Below are positions 33,801 to 47,400 of a stretch of 64,000 nucleotides of DNA, piece by piece. The notes beneath the pieces were generated by a model. It was not told where the DNA came from. It worked only from the letters and a program-made list of their open reading frames with translations, and searched no databases. The position numbers and the translations under genes were made by a program. The stretch is taken from positions 5,849,501-5,913,500 of the forward strand of contig CANUEZ040000156.1 in assembly GCA_948099385.1 (NCBI GenBank), read 5' to 3'. Positions within the stretch are counted from its first letter, which is position 1. Each line of letters begins with the position of its first letter. The stretch is from Fasciola hepatica (taxonomy: Eukaryota > Platyhelminthes > Trematoda > Plagiorchiida > Fasciolidae).

Positions 33801-36800
33801 TCCGCAACGGTCATCTACACTTGTGGGAAGAAATATTGCTGAAAATTTGACCATGGAGCTGACTGCAGGATGCCTATAAATAACCATATGAATGTCGTTT
33901 GAAACAGAGATGATTTAACTGTATTCACTTGGGTTACATTATCCACAGGTAGATTGAAATCGTAATTCGAATTCAAGAGCCCTGGCTTCACTTGAGTGGA
34001 AGGTAATAAAATGCATGTGATTTTGCGCAATAATGTACTTGATTGGGTTGTGGTACCTTGTATATTCCATATATCTCACAATTTCCTTCTCACTATATGG
34101 TACACGGCCTATTGTATTATCAAATTATTAAGATCATATTTTCAACAGACCCTGCATTTGGTCACCGCCGACTGTTCTCAGTGTTGTTTGTGAGCTTTAT
34201 GTGACCTGTCGCAATGAGGACCAAACTCTTTTATTCCCCAACGCATTTTTAGTGTGTCTTTCCCAACTCCGCAGCCAACTTCGGAATAAAAGGATACATT
34301 CAGAAGGCGTTACACCACCTGACCGACAGTTTCGGCGAACTAATTTTGAGGAGCATAATTGTGTGGCCCCTTTGATACTACTTTGCTGAGCATTGCGGAG
34401 ACACTGTGAGTCACCTCCTATTTCTGTTCTATCTGATTTATCTACACTGGCAATTTGTTACCATACTCCACCCTAACTCCGGTCTTTATTGAGCCGCCAG
34501 AAGGCGGTTCTTAAAAGCCACTTTAAACTCACTGACCACAGGTTTTGCAGTATTTTTTCCGAAGGGCAAGGTATTTCGCAAAGCCGAGGTTGGAGACTGG
34601 GTAACGCGTGTACCTCGAATTTTCAGGCTGAGGGGCCAACTTTAGAATCCTACTGTAAAAAAAGTCAACCTTATTCTTCATAGCTAAAGGGGTTCAGTTT
34701 TTAGTAGAATGCTGCGCATACTATGGCTAAAATGAGTCGAGTAGCCAAGTAGTTCTTTTATCAGCAGTCTTCAAACATCATCAATGACCACTCTATCACA
34801 TTGTTGCATGTTTGTTCATATCACCAAACAATGTTCTAACAGAGATCTGACCAGCTTCACGCCGTATCGAACTACATTGAAAACATCAATATTAAACGAA
34901 ATGAGAAAGAGGGCGTTTCTACTAACAGCTAACCTTGCCCGTCAGAGTGAGGTCCGTTCAGTGAATAACTCTTCAGTCAGCCAAAATAATGAACTTCAAA
35001 TGTGCCCCATAGCACTTTGAGACCTAAAAGCTTTGCGTAGCCCAATTCGATGAGGAACACAAACCGAAACAAAATTCCTGCACACATTGCACGGCGCCAT
35101 GCGTAGGTTTAAGTACAAATACATAACGTTCGTAATTTTGAGAGTGAATCTCGGCCACCATCTGCTCAAAAGGTGGTCAATATCAAGACAAAAATCTGTA
35201 CACAATGAACAGTAGACCAGAAAGTATGAATAGAGAGTATCTGTCTTATGGTCCAAATGAAAACAGAAATATATGCACGCCTAATCAGGCCCACCAGACA
35301 GCTTCGGGAGCGTGGCAGGTAAAATCAACATAAACGAAAACGAAGCCGGACTGTAATGAAATGAACTGCCTTGAGTCAGTGCGACTCACTACCGTGCCAG
35401 GTGTCCACAAAATTATCTTGATGAGAAAGCGCAACCACAAGAGAGAAAGATAAATGCATCCAGCATAGAGTAAGTGCCGTTCAAGAGAAATTGTCAAGAG
35501 GAATAAGGTAGGCAAGATAGGTCCATATTTCGTTATAAATATATCAAGGAAACGGACGAAGAACTTTCCAACCATTCTGAATGTTACATAGCTGGCCTTG
35601 AACGCTTCCCCGAGAAGCTCCGGTGATTATGGATTTCAATTTAGACAGTAGCCTTCAGTTGCTCACCGTTTTGCGTCTTTTAGAGGGGTATGGTGGTACC
35701 CAGCCCGGTGGGACATCATCATCGCCAACAATTAACTATTTAATTATACAGGTTCTTCTCAATAAGGGTTATTCATCTGTCATCACTGGTTGGCGAATCA
35801 AGCTTTTTCATGGATTCAGCAGAATAAGGATCCCGGCAACTTACTTGTAATAATCATTTGATTTGTGGCTCAAGTTGACAGTTGCCATTCAGACCCTAGA
35901 TAGATTTCTCAAAAGTACAATATTATCAACCCTACCCTGAAATGAGCTCCAGTTGATACTTTCAGTTTCTTTGTGATGCATTCTGTTGGGCCTCAACGGT
36001 AAAAACAATTTAATTTCGGATATTTGCAGTTCAGGTTTTAAAAACCTGTCGAAACGGCGAAGCTTTGCAGCAAACAGTAGACTTCTCCCCTCACCCATTT
36101 ATCCTTGCATCAACTGCCGTTTTGCTCAAATGACCGGTTTTACGATTTTTCGGCCAAGTACGTCAAACCAGAAAGTACACTTGGTGTAAAAAAATTACAA
36201 AAATCAGTTATTACAAGAGAAGTCTGACAGAATATGATACGAGGCTTTCAATCCTGCTTTCAAAAACGGAGACATGTAATATTCTGCGCCGTGCGAAATT
36301 TCGGGTCTGGCTTCCGTTCTTGTTGATTGGCCTTTAGGAACGCAAACGTGACCGGTCCGCACGTGATAATGACTAGATGTGGATCATAGTTCAGTGAGTC
36401 ACTAAAAAGTAAAATAAACCAACAGAATTTCATCCCTCATAGTCTCCTTTAACGTGTTCGATCTTCTTATGGTCTGAAATTGTGGACCATAGTATGAATG
36501 CCTCAGTCACTAAGTTGAGGAAACAAAAACCAATCAGTGCAAATGCACATCAGGTTCGTAACCGACATTTTTCCTGCAAAAGAAGATTTCATTTGGGAAT
36601 GGGTAGCTTACGTGAGGTAAATACATTATTTTGCGCAGGGCAGATATTCGACCATTTGCACTGTCAATGGCTCCACATTTTAAACCAATCACAATAGACT
36701 GAGGGGCTTCCCAACACTAGCGCGATAGCTTTCTTCAACTAAATGAACTGCCCCAAGGGATTCAACAGTACTGTTCAAGATAAAGGATAATGTAGTTGAT

Positions 36801-39800
36801 AAAAGTACCATTGTGTTCATTTAGGTTCTTCATGAGTTGTACTTTTCCGAATACCAACTCTCCAGTAGTATTGCAATGGATGAAAATGCAGTATTTGTGA
36901 GCCTTGGATGTTAAACAATGTGTCAACAGACAAACGTCTCTTCAATCTACATTTCATTCACAAGTTTCGAAGGTGCTCGTTCCAACTGGGTTTAGACTGT
37001 TTATCAGGAAAGAAGGAATGCTTCACTTCCAACCATCATTAGGAACAAGAAAAACAAGACTGAACGAGTTTTGGGTGTTTATGTTTTTCAACCTAGAAAT
37101 TTTGTTGCACACAACACGATTGAGGAATGTGGATCGATATATGACTGTCTTCTGTTTTGCCAGGTTATCCACAAGATAGACAAATCTGAGATTCAGACAT
37201 CACCCAATGTACTAGGGATATAAAGAACACCCTCTTCGAGTGGAGAATATCTTGAACAACGATTCCATATCGCCATTCTCTTGATATTACATTGAACAAA
37301 CCTCGCATGATTTTTTGAGCATAGAAATTAGCGGCCACATTGAGAGTCAAGTGGAGAGAACACAATAAGGAAACATCGTGAGGCCTTTTCTGGGGAAGTT
37401 CGCAATCTGAGTTAAGAGTTCAAAGGGTAAAATCATTGACAGATGAGACTGGTACCAATGGATCTACTGGAAATTAATTCACAGGAAAACCAGACTCGAA
37501 TTCAAATTTCAAAGCTTCCTACGATATCCCAGACGATGGCCTGACTTACCTTTTATATTCGAAAATAAGACATTCGAAATTACCATCGCATTTATATTCT
37601 CTCATAGTTATCCGTCAATGGCAAGACTAATACGCCCTTCTCTGAGCATTTACCGGGTTCAATTTTGCAGAGTTCAGTAGGCTTGTTCAGTGGTGAGCTA
37701 GAAGCGCTAATCTGCAGTTCTATCCGCTTTCTTGATGAAGATTTTTATGGTTGAGTGATGTGTTTGGGGAAAACCAGGTGATCTGAAATGTGTTCAACTG
37801 TCACGGTAAGTTTACTTTTACCCATTTATTTCATTATTGTATTCATGAATCGTAGTCACCGAAGTCAACTTTTGTAGCTTTACGTCATCTTTCATGCCTG
37901 TTTTTGCGCGTGGACTAACGAAAAGTATAAAAATTATTGGCCAATGAGAATAAAGACAACCTCTGAACATCTTTTTGTGAAAACTGGTTTGAGAATGTAA
38001 ACCGAAACGAATTATCATTCTCAAGTGGACTCCGATTCCACGTGACTATGCGGTGAACTTCCGAGAACACCCTGCTCCTTAACACGGAAAAATGTTTCGT
38101 TCTCGGAAAATAGTCATGGCTTCTGTTATTTTCAGTTTAAAAGGGTCAGCTGAAAGCTCTACTCCTATGGGCTATAGTTTTAGTTTGGAACTGAAACAAA
38201 GTGAGGTTTAACGAATATTTAGAGAAACCCGAACATTTTCACTACTAAAGGTTATCAGATTACTGGCACAATCGTCTAAAATAGCATAAAGCCTCTCCAA
38301 AATACAGGAAAAATTATTCGTATGGGTATGCAATGATGGACACCTTTATCCACATTAAGAAAAATTATTTCTCATCTATTCATTATGTGTTGGCAACGTT
38401 AAGGGGTTATTTGGTATCGCACACTGCTGACCGTGAATTGTCCAAAAGAGGATGAAATGATTGGCAATTTTGCTTGGTGATCACTAAGATGAAATGTTTT
38501 CACCACTCTTCGGAAGTGCGCAACTGAAGCATTGCGTGACTTGTCTTTTGAGACTGAATTAGCAAAGGAAATTGAAAACCACGCAAGCATTCACCAATGA
38601 AGCTTTCCGTGGTGTTTAGCTACGAGGAGTAATGTTGAGGTGCGTGATAGAAAGCTTAGTTCAATCTCTTTTGGAGAAAACGATAAAAAGCAGGACTGCG
38701 TCGATCAAGCAAGCAGCTGTATCTGAGGAAAATAGTTTTTAAACAATGAACATTAGTTGCAGAATGATTTGTCATGTCAGTTCTTTCGAAATTACTGAAT
38801 TGTATTGATTTGACCAACTAAAAATGTGGTAGTGAGTGCGTTCTTTTGAGTGTTTCAGCTGTATCCAACACAGATACGATGATCTCAAATGAGTGAATCA
38901 AAGTATAAGTCTTCACATTCGTTTGATTGGAAAAAATACAAATAAAGAAGTAATTATGAAATTCTCACCCGTTTTTAGACTTGAATAAATATAGTCATGT
39001 TTGTTTGTAGGTCTGAGCGGAAAATATCAGGTATTTAATTTTTGGTAATGATTATCGTTTCCATTATTTGGGTGAAGGCACGAGCTTCTGCATACAGTAA
39101 CCCTCAAGGTTGCGGAAATTCGAATGGGGGGATCTATTTCGAAAATCATAAGTGTCTACGTGTAACTAGACTGGATATGAGAATTTAGCACCCCATGTCA
39201 CATTTATATGCCTGGCTATCGTTGGCCTATGTTACCACTGAATGATGAACCACGGTCATTTCGCAAATTCGTCTCAAGTATCCTTCGCAGAAATCGGTCG
39301 CTATGTCAGTGATTGGTTGTTTCCGTATGGAAATTCTCATGTGAATACGCAACATCATACTGAGCAAAGGATGAGCTTATCATTGAGAGCCAAGTTAGAT
39401 GGTCTCTTGGCAATTTGTGCTTCATTTTGCACTCCGAGTTCAAGAAAAGTAACGGCGTGTGCACTCCCAAAACCCCTAACAACGACGGAATTTTTTCGGT
39501 TAGATGTTTTCCCGTGTCACCATGGACTGACCGCTAAAATTATACAATAAATCACCTGTGGCTTGGTGGGAGCTCGATGAAATTTATAATTTTGACAGAG
39601 AATAAGCAGTCTTAGATGATCACTGACTTCCTGCGTTTACGATGTGGTGCCAGTAGTAAGATGCTAGGCACGTTTGTTTTCATCTTTTCTAGAATTTGTT
39701 TTCAGTTGTCTGTTGCACTTTATGATACGGACCACGGATATATGCAATATCATCAAGGAAAAAAGGCATCTGTAGGTAAAGACCTCGGCTTTTGAGGAGT

Positions 39801-40770
39801 ATCGCAAGATCGTTGATCACGAAATATTCCTATGTCCGTTTTTCTCATTTCTTGTTGGTGCATTTGTGCATATTTTTTCCTACTTACATCAAAATTACGT
39901 AATGCCTTGCAGAAAGCTGTGTACTCCTATTGAGTAACACTCAAAACAAACTGTTTGGTATAGAGGAACCAAATCATCATCGAATCGCTGTCAGCCAAAG
40001 TGACGTTTTAGACATTATAAAACTGTTTACGGCTGTTTGTGTTATATTTTAAATTCGCAAACTGATAATCAAAGGTTATTTAGGACTGTGAGACAATACA
40101 CAAAAGCTATCTCGCCCTTCTCCAGCCAGATTTACGCCCAGTTAATAATACATGATTTATTCCCCGATCGTATTTTCTCACTTCCTAACTGTAAAATGTC
40201 TGTTCACTTCATTCTCAGGAATAAATAGAGAAAACGTTTCCAGAGTGTTTCATACCCATTACCCGTTTTGTATTTCTTGATTCCGCCTGATTCCTCCGCT
40301 CAGAAGAAAATGAGGCTGAGAATGAATTACATTCACCTGGTTCCAGGATTGAACTGGAGCTTTATTTAGGCTACCTGGAATGTTGGTAATCCCACAGAAC
40401 GAAAAAAATCTGCTTTAGATGATTTACCATATAGCTAATCCGGATCAGACAAGTGGGTTCCCGGTTAGCATTCTGTATACACAAAAACCTCAGTCGATAC
40501 CTGACCCTCGGGTGAAATGCAGCTTCCTAGACAACAGAACTTGTCGATTTGGTCTATATTCACCTCAGACACAGAAGGATCTGTACTCTTTCTTGGACAA
40601 TGGTACGACCATCGACCCCCAGAAGCATTTTGGAATCTGTTCCTTGTTCCTTATCTAGCCGAGGAAAATTGTCAACTGCAGGAACTATTCTCGGACACCA
40701 CCTTTCAAAATATGTGGGGACTTCCTAGCTGGTCTTGTAGGCTTCTGTCGGTCAAGGTAGGTTTCTGATG
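30890..40770. other. unassigned non-coding stretch
   Basis: Nearly 10 kb with open frames of up to about 120 codons at its start (minus, 30,690-31,058) and 110 codons (minus, 32,929-33,261). I recognise none. A short palindrome lies at 32,486-32,505. No TE domain, tRNA-like unit or microsatellite was identified in the rest. Confidence 0.4.
32486..32505. repeat. short palindrome / hairpin (9-bp arms)
   Basis: ACGTGGTCT and AGACCACGT are perfect reverse complements separated by GT. A two-base loop is too tight for an RNA hairpin without fraying, so it may matter, if at all, as a DNA palindrome. Confidence 0.6.
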
Positions 40771-40784
40771 GAGGTCTGTTCTCT

Positions 40785-40865
40785 GCAATCAGATCTAGAA
40801 CTATGGTGCTACTTAGCAAATCGGTCTGAAAAGGCCAGGTAAACTGCTTCTGGGAATGCTCCGCC
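40785..40865 (+). repeat. SINE-like family S3, copy b (fragment)
   Basis: GCTACTTAGCAAAT and CGGTCTGAAAAGGCCAGGTA align with CACTACTGGCAAATGCCG and CGGTCAGGTGAAAAGGCCAT in the copy at 11,255-11,420. The tRNA-like head is not evident here, so the fragment covers only the body. Confidence 0.4.
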
Positions 40866-42084
40866 TAGGGAAGTAGAAGAAGCTTCTAAATGAAAGCACC
40901 GAGCAGTTTGCTTCTTTAAAAATTTCAATAAAGCCCGCCTATTATGAACCGGTTTGTCTTATGGGGCCACAACTTTTTTCTTACCTCCTTACTTCGGGAC
41001 TCCGAAGTACAATCACCGATGGGACTGGGATATTTTTTCTGGTCACATTCTACCCATCATATGTTCACCCATGAAGAACATATTAACTTACATCATCACA
41101 CCAGCTGTGCTAATCACCCACGGGACTGAATTTGTTTTTCAAGAGAGATACATAACTCTATTGCATTAATTTCGCGCCACCTCCACATTGAAAGAAAGGT
41201 ATCCGCATCATGACTCACCAGAGTTCAGCGTGTGTTCCATAACACAGCACTGATTCGCACGAAAAAATACCACTACATGCCTGATCCATACTATTACAAA
41301 CTACTATTGCTCAATCCTGAATCAATTAGATCTGGCATTCGGTTCGACTCGATAAGCATTTTTTGCACTTGTGACTACTACACTATTTGCACTCCGAGAG
41401 TTATTGGGGGGATGGCTTCCTCGAAGCTCATTCTACCTGAAAAATATGGCATTAGATAAAGTGAAAATTACATATACTTTATTGCTAGTTCATGCGTGTC
41501 ATAATATCAAGCTTAGCAAAACCAACTTTCGAAAATCACAGAAAAACATGATGATTACTTTACTTTCAGGCACTGGATGCAACCTATTTTGTTGCGATGT
41601 CCTATATGTGTTCTTGTCATTCAAAATGTGGGTCTAACCAACGGGGTTATTTGTCTTCAAAAAATTGAAAACGTTCATAAAAGAATATTAGTGCGCCTCA
41701 AAACATTGACTCCTGTGTTATCGAGCAGTTAGTTATCTGAGCAAGATAGCAGTAATCCCTTGTGGGAATTAGACACATTTTCACTCACATTTCCAGTCAC
41801 CCAAAACAAACAAAAACGAAGATGATAACAAAGTGAGTGAAACAGTGGAGTTGTTTACATCAGAAACCATTGAGTTGTCAAGTTTTTGCACTAGCCAGTG
41901 GTACTGATTGGAAAAACAACAAAACTAAGGTTGTCATTTCGTTTTCTGTACTCATTTTTTGGTTCATGATACATTGCATCTGACTATGTGTAGCTAACCA
42001 TTCGTGTGATTCATGACCCATTGCCAACGTTCATTACGTAGTGTACATGTTCAGCAGACTGTTGAAATCCATTCGAATAGTCTC

Positions 42085-42140
42085 ATTGATTCGTGTCAGG
42101 CTCACCGTCGTTCACCCTCGGTTCGAGTCCAAGTGAGAGC
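42085..42140 (+). repeat. possible tRNA-derived relic (B box)
   Basis: GGTTCGAGTCC at 42,120-42,130 matches the pol III B box exactly (GGTTCGANTCC). An A-box-like CAGGCTCACCG lies only about 20 nt upstream, too close for a normal tRNA. This is probably a degraded SINE head, not a gene. Confidence 0.35.
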
Positions 42141-44412
42141 TCAGTGGATGTTTTCAGCTGAACGTGGCTAACATATTAATTTGGGGCTATACAGTCCTTT
42201 CAAGTTTTGCACTGGTGGATCGGGTATTGATATGGCATGGGGAATAATTTATGGCTGTCCAAATAATCCCACTGGGCACATACAGAACAACGCAAGTTGG
42301 TGAACAAGTTTGTTTTCAGTTGTTCATAACCATGCCATTAAATCACATTTTATATGAACGATGGTAAGTGAACAAAACAAAAATCAAGATAAGGCGATTA
42401 GTCAAATTTAAGTGGAGGAGAGGAGATCGAATTTCACATGCGTGACCTAGATCCGTCTCTGGACCGTGAGTGGGTGTCTTCGGTGTCATTAGTCTGATCA
42501 ACGGATCTGTGGTTTGTTTTGGGGTTAGGGGTAGGCAAAACGAGCCTTAGCACTTGCACCAACTGTTTTGTGGACTCATAACGGTGGATTGTAGAGATGA
42601 GTGCATACAAGAAAGAAATCTTTTGCATGTTGACTCTAGCTGACATTCTCATTTTTCTTTTCTGATCTTAGCCTGAAAATCGATTGAAAACAGGAGAATG
42701 CGTGAGAAAGAGCAACTGAGAAAGCACTATGTAAGGGGAGATGTGATTTCTGAGGTTTCGTTAACCGTGGGAGTATGCGTGTTGAAGCATGCCCAATTAT
42801 TTTCTGCCTGGTATGTGTGCGTATTGCGAAATACGAACCGTGTGCTAAGGTACCGGTGGCTCTCACGCTACGGTTATGTTATTAGGAATTGGTTTGGCAA
42901 TCTGCTACTACAGTTCGGCTGATCAAAAAATGGAAAGCGTACTTGATGGCACGGCACACATGTGCATAGTTTCAAATAGCTGGCGAAGCACACTGTGCGA
43001 TTCTGTGAGTTACGAACTCTTGTGTTGCTTTTCGTTTTATGATTTCCCTCAAACGAATACCAAATTCGTCATAAAATTGCTTCAATGTTACCTTCATAAT
43101 AGTTCCACCTCCCGATTAGTAATACGCATAATAAATCCGTAGTATTTTTGGACTTGAAACGGTGATGTTCAGTTTGGCTCCTGAGCTTAGTCTGAACGGG
43201 TGATACTCGTGATAAATATCGTTCCCACTGAAACAGGTAAAAATATACTACCTCCTAATCCTGTAGGCAGATGGGACGTAGGTGGGGACGACATTGAATT
43301 AGACGTTGGTAAATTGTGCCACCAACTGAAGTATTGTTAAGTGCAATATATTGAGGGGCAAAAATGATAATGAACGATAAACACTGACAGCAATGAACCC
43401 TTCAGCAATCACGTTGTGATACCGCATAGCGGAGAGGAAAAAAAACAAAGGTTTGTGTTGAATACCATCGAGCTACCTAAGTGAGAAGAGGAAAACATCT
43501 ACAATATATCTCTCATTTTAGTCATCCTCATTTGCGGGAGTTCGGGAATGTGCATTGTAACTGACGAACACCGGCGGTCAGATTTAACTGTATACGCTAT
43601 GCTCCATTTCTCAGTCATCAGTAGTCTTGAAGCTGCATCATTTTTCCTCGTGCTGTTGATGTTATGAGAAATGCGCCGTACTTGGTAAACAAATCTTAGC
43701 TCTTTGAAGAGCATCGGATACAACAAATAAATAACTCATTGAGTGCAACTGACTAGCCACAAACGGGAGACAACATAGTTATTTCACAGGTATGTTTAAC
43801 ACGGATTCTCCAAGTCAGCGAACTAACCGACCAGAAAGGCTTCATAAATAAGAGAAATATTATCGACTTGTTGAATACACAACGAGTGCGTTTGACATCA
43901 TGTTGTCAAATTTCATTGAAACTTCGCCAATTCATTTTGTATTCGCGCTGCAGAATGCAGTTTGATATAGACTGTCACTACTGTGGACCAATCAAAAATA
44001 ACCCTAAGTTCATTGGAATGGGAAACATACAATGACAGTCGATCGCAAACAATGAAGACAAACTCAAAGTATTTATCAAAATGATGGCCTCACAACCAGC
44101 TAACGACCAATTACCTTGAATATCTTCAACTTAAAGATCAGTAACTACACTGCTATGGATTTTACATTGAGATTGCTTCAGGAGCGCAGATTTTGTATTT
44201 TCCAGTCGAAAATCTTTTAGGGTTTGACGTCATCAGTAATATTGCCTCTTCAGCACGAAACCTTCCTTCGAAATCACGAGGAGATACTCTGCTTATTCTG
44301 GTAACTATTGAGGGAATATAATTAGTGATTCAATTGTTATCGGTCATTTTTTGGAAAGCTTTACTGAACACCAAACAGGAACCATTTACTTTCATATCTA
44401 AATTTGTCACCA

Positions 44413-44448
44413 GTACGTAAATGAAATCCGTAGTGTTCATTTACGTAC
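44413..44448. repeat. perfect 13-bp inverted repeat / hairpin
   Basis: GTACGTAAATGAA (44,413-44,425) and TTCATTTACGTAC (44,436-44,448) are exact reverse complements around a 10-nt loop. It lies inside an unrecognised 88-codon minus frame. No transposase or terminator context is visible. Confidence 0.8.
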
Positions 44449-47400
44449 CGATCTTTCAGTGCATATACCTTTGCCATGTCTAGATGAACAACCTGTAAGG
44501 GACACAAAATAGAACCATCATTCCCAAGGTCCCTTTTCCATTCTTTGTTTTCAGGTTTCACTGGTACAGTAAGCCAATAAAATATAGGTCGATTAGTGGT
44601 TATTAATCTGAGCATTAGTACTGACATTATAATTCACAATATACGACCCATCATGCAGTTTCATTGTCACCCGAACCATTCAATACAATTTGAGTACTCT
44701 GAAGGTGCCTCAAACACTTCAGCAGTTATCGGCTGTGGTGAAAATCTAGCAGGTCTATATTCGGACTCCGGAGTGGACTGAGTGCTTCTCAGTCAAGCTG
44801 TACTATGTTGTCGGAAACACATTATATAAAGACCCTGCTCGGAAGATCAGCTACGGCATCCACTAATGATGCAACTCGTAAACGATAGTTTCCATTGGAT
44901 ACAGGCAACATTATCCAGACCATAAGTCAAGGGGGAGATGGAGAGTGTCCGGGTGAAAAGCCTATGTATTTAATTCCATGGCTTTCTTATGAAACCTTAC
45001 AGAAACTAGTAAAGCCAATTTCATTCGTCCCCACAATTTATTTTCCCCATCACAGGAAATCCACACTTTCCTTTATACAACCAGAAAACGTGATACAAAA
45101 ACAGCCTGATAACGATGAATTCAAAGTTTGCCAACCTCGGGAGCGTTCTACCCAATTTCACCGACATACACTGCATTGTATACGCATTAACTACAAAATA
45201 TTAATGGAATGAACCACCGCTTGCAGCATTTTGCTAACTTTCCTTGTAATTTGGGAAGGGAAATTAGAAAATTCAGATAAAAAGCACAACGGATTATGTT
45301 TTTACATCGTTTTGAACTGCCAACATCTGCCTACATATTTTTCTTATAATTATTTCAGAATGCAGGATTTGATTGGTTTCCTGATGAAGCTCTCATACAA
45401 CGAACATATTGATTGCAATTCTGTAAGTAGGAAGCCCATGACTTCTGAATATCGGTGAGGTGGCTTTCGAAAGAGGAAACTGGATATTTGAGCGAAGCCA
45501 TTTTCGCATTGATTATTTGGTTGAAATGTTTGTCATAGGAATGTGTTTGAATAAATGACGTAAGACAAAAACGAACACCAGTTCGAGGATATAATAGTAG
45601 TCCATAACTGTCGTCAATTCGTCGAAGTGCAATTAACTAATTTTTATTTGCTTACTGTTTTTTGAATTCCATGCAGTTTGTTGACCGATGTGGAATGTCA
45701 GTGACAACAGTGAAAAATTAATAATAGCATACACACTCCGAAACTTGAATTCTGTACTTAGAAATAGGTACCAGGCAAATGGCAGTAGCTGTTAACCAGT
45801 CGAAAGTTATGATGTGTGATCGGGCGAATAAAGCCAAATCAGAAAATTTCATCGTAGAGGATAAACGGCCGGGGTAGAATGTACATGGTTTTCTGTGACT
45901 CAAATTCAAAATTTTTAACCATCAGAACCACCCATTTTAGGTACTCAGGTTGGTAATTTTCTATGAGCAGGTGATATTCGGTGGTAAAATCAATACAAAT
46001 ATTTGGTGACCTGGTTACTAAACGTCCATACTTACTCCTATCTTGCCTCCCTCAAGAAGCATTTTGTGCATTTATTCATAATATTATCAATTTCCTCAGT
46101 CTATGGTATTATCGCATACGTTATCATACCAATCATCAAATTGTGTACATCATGAACATCCTTATTGGCCAAAAGACAATAATGCTTCTAACACACAGTC
46201 AATGACATGCGCTTCACATATTACAGTATGGTGTTCATTACAAAAGCACGTCGTCACAGGATCATAAAATTTAATATGACATGCGTTATATTTTACCCGG
46301 GCATATGAGTGATGCACACTTTATGATGAGAATTTTTCCGAGGAAATGTTGTCATCCTTGTCCTGCCTGTGAATGAAGCAAACTGCCCACCAAGTCGATA
46401 GATCAGAATGCTTGGGTGTTTTGTTGCTTCCTGGTTGAACTAAACATAGATGCCTAACTGAGGGCAATCCAGACTGATTCTTGTTTGATTTCAGTACGTC
46501 TATAATACATATCCGTCATTGTTTTCACATCTTACCTACTTCTCACTACTGTAAAGATTTACCTAATCTGCACAGAAGTGAAGTTGAAATCAATAATAGC
46601 ATCATGAGGATGATAATTTCTTTAACTGGTGAGCATTCCCTTTGGGTTCAAGTCTCAGCCGAAGAACCATTAGGTACGCCCTAACGATGATTTCTAGCAA
46701 GATTGGAACAGTTCCGCGGGGGGATGGTGCTAGTGAGTCTTGAGAAATCAGTTTTCGTATTTAACGATGAATCATTTATCACTTGGAAGCCGGACCTCAG
46801 CCGTGGTGCCGCCTTTGAACATGATGCACGTAGTAGTGACATTTCCTAGATGCACAATTGTACCACCTATAGGAGTTCGAATATATAATTCAGATTAGGT
46901 TTTTAACAAATCAACTGACTGCGATGTACACTCCACCCAGCTAATTGTAGCCGTTTCGTATCTACGAGTATGCATAAACTCATTCATTATAATCAACATG
47001 CACGGCATTAGATGAGCAGACTACAAATATTTTGACGGAAAATTCATTTGACAATAAATACACCGTGATGGAAAAACAGAAAAGGGGGTACCCGAATAGA
47101 TATATGTCATGCTGTTGGACCATCTGACATAAGCTAATGAAACAAGCAGATATGTTTTCCAATCTTGGTCAACAGAGAAAACAATACACATGGTTCCATC
47201 AGCCCCACCTGGTTCACTTTAGAATAGTCCACGAGTGCAATCCCTTAAAGAAAAATACAATGGAGTATATTATTCAAATCCATTTGTATATTCATGGCAT
47301 ACCTTAAAAGTATCCTTTTGCGATAACTAACTGTGGTGTGAATACAGTCAGTATTTCATTTTAAAAAGGAATCTTCTGGTGCAAATTCGATGAGAAAATA

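Noticed and set aside
45383..45410. CTGATGA core-like match, tested as a third hammerhead
   Set aside because: No GAAA after a plausible stem II and no NUH site with a pairing stem I.
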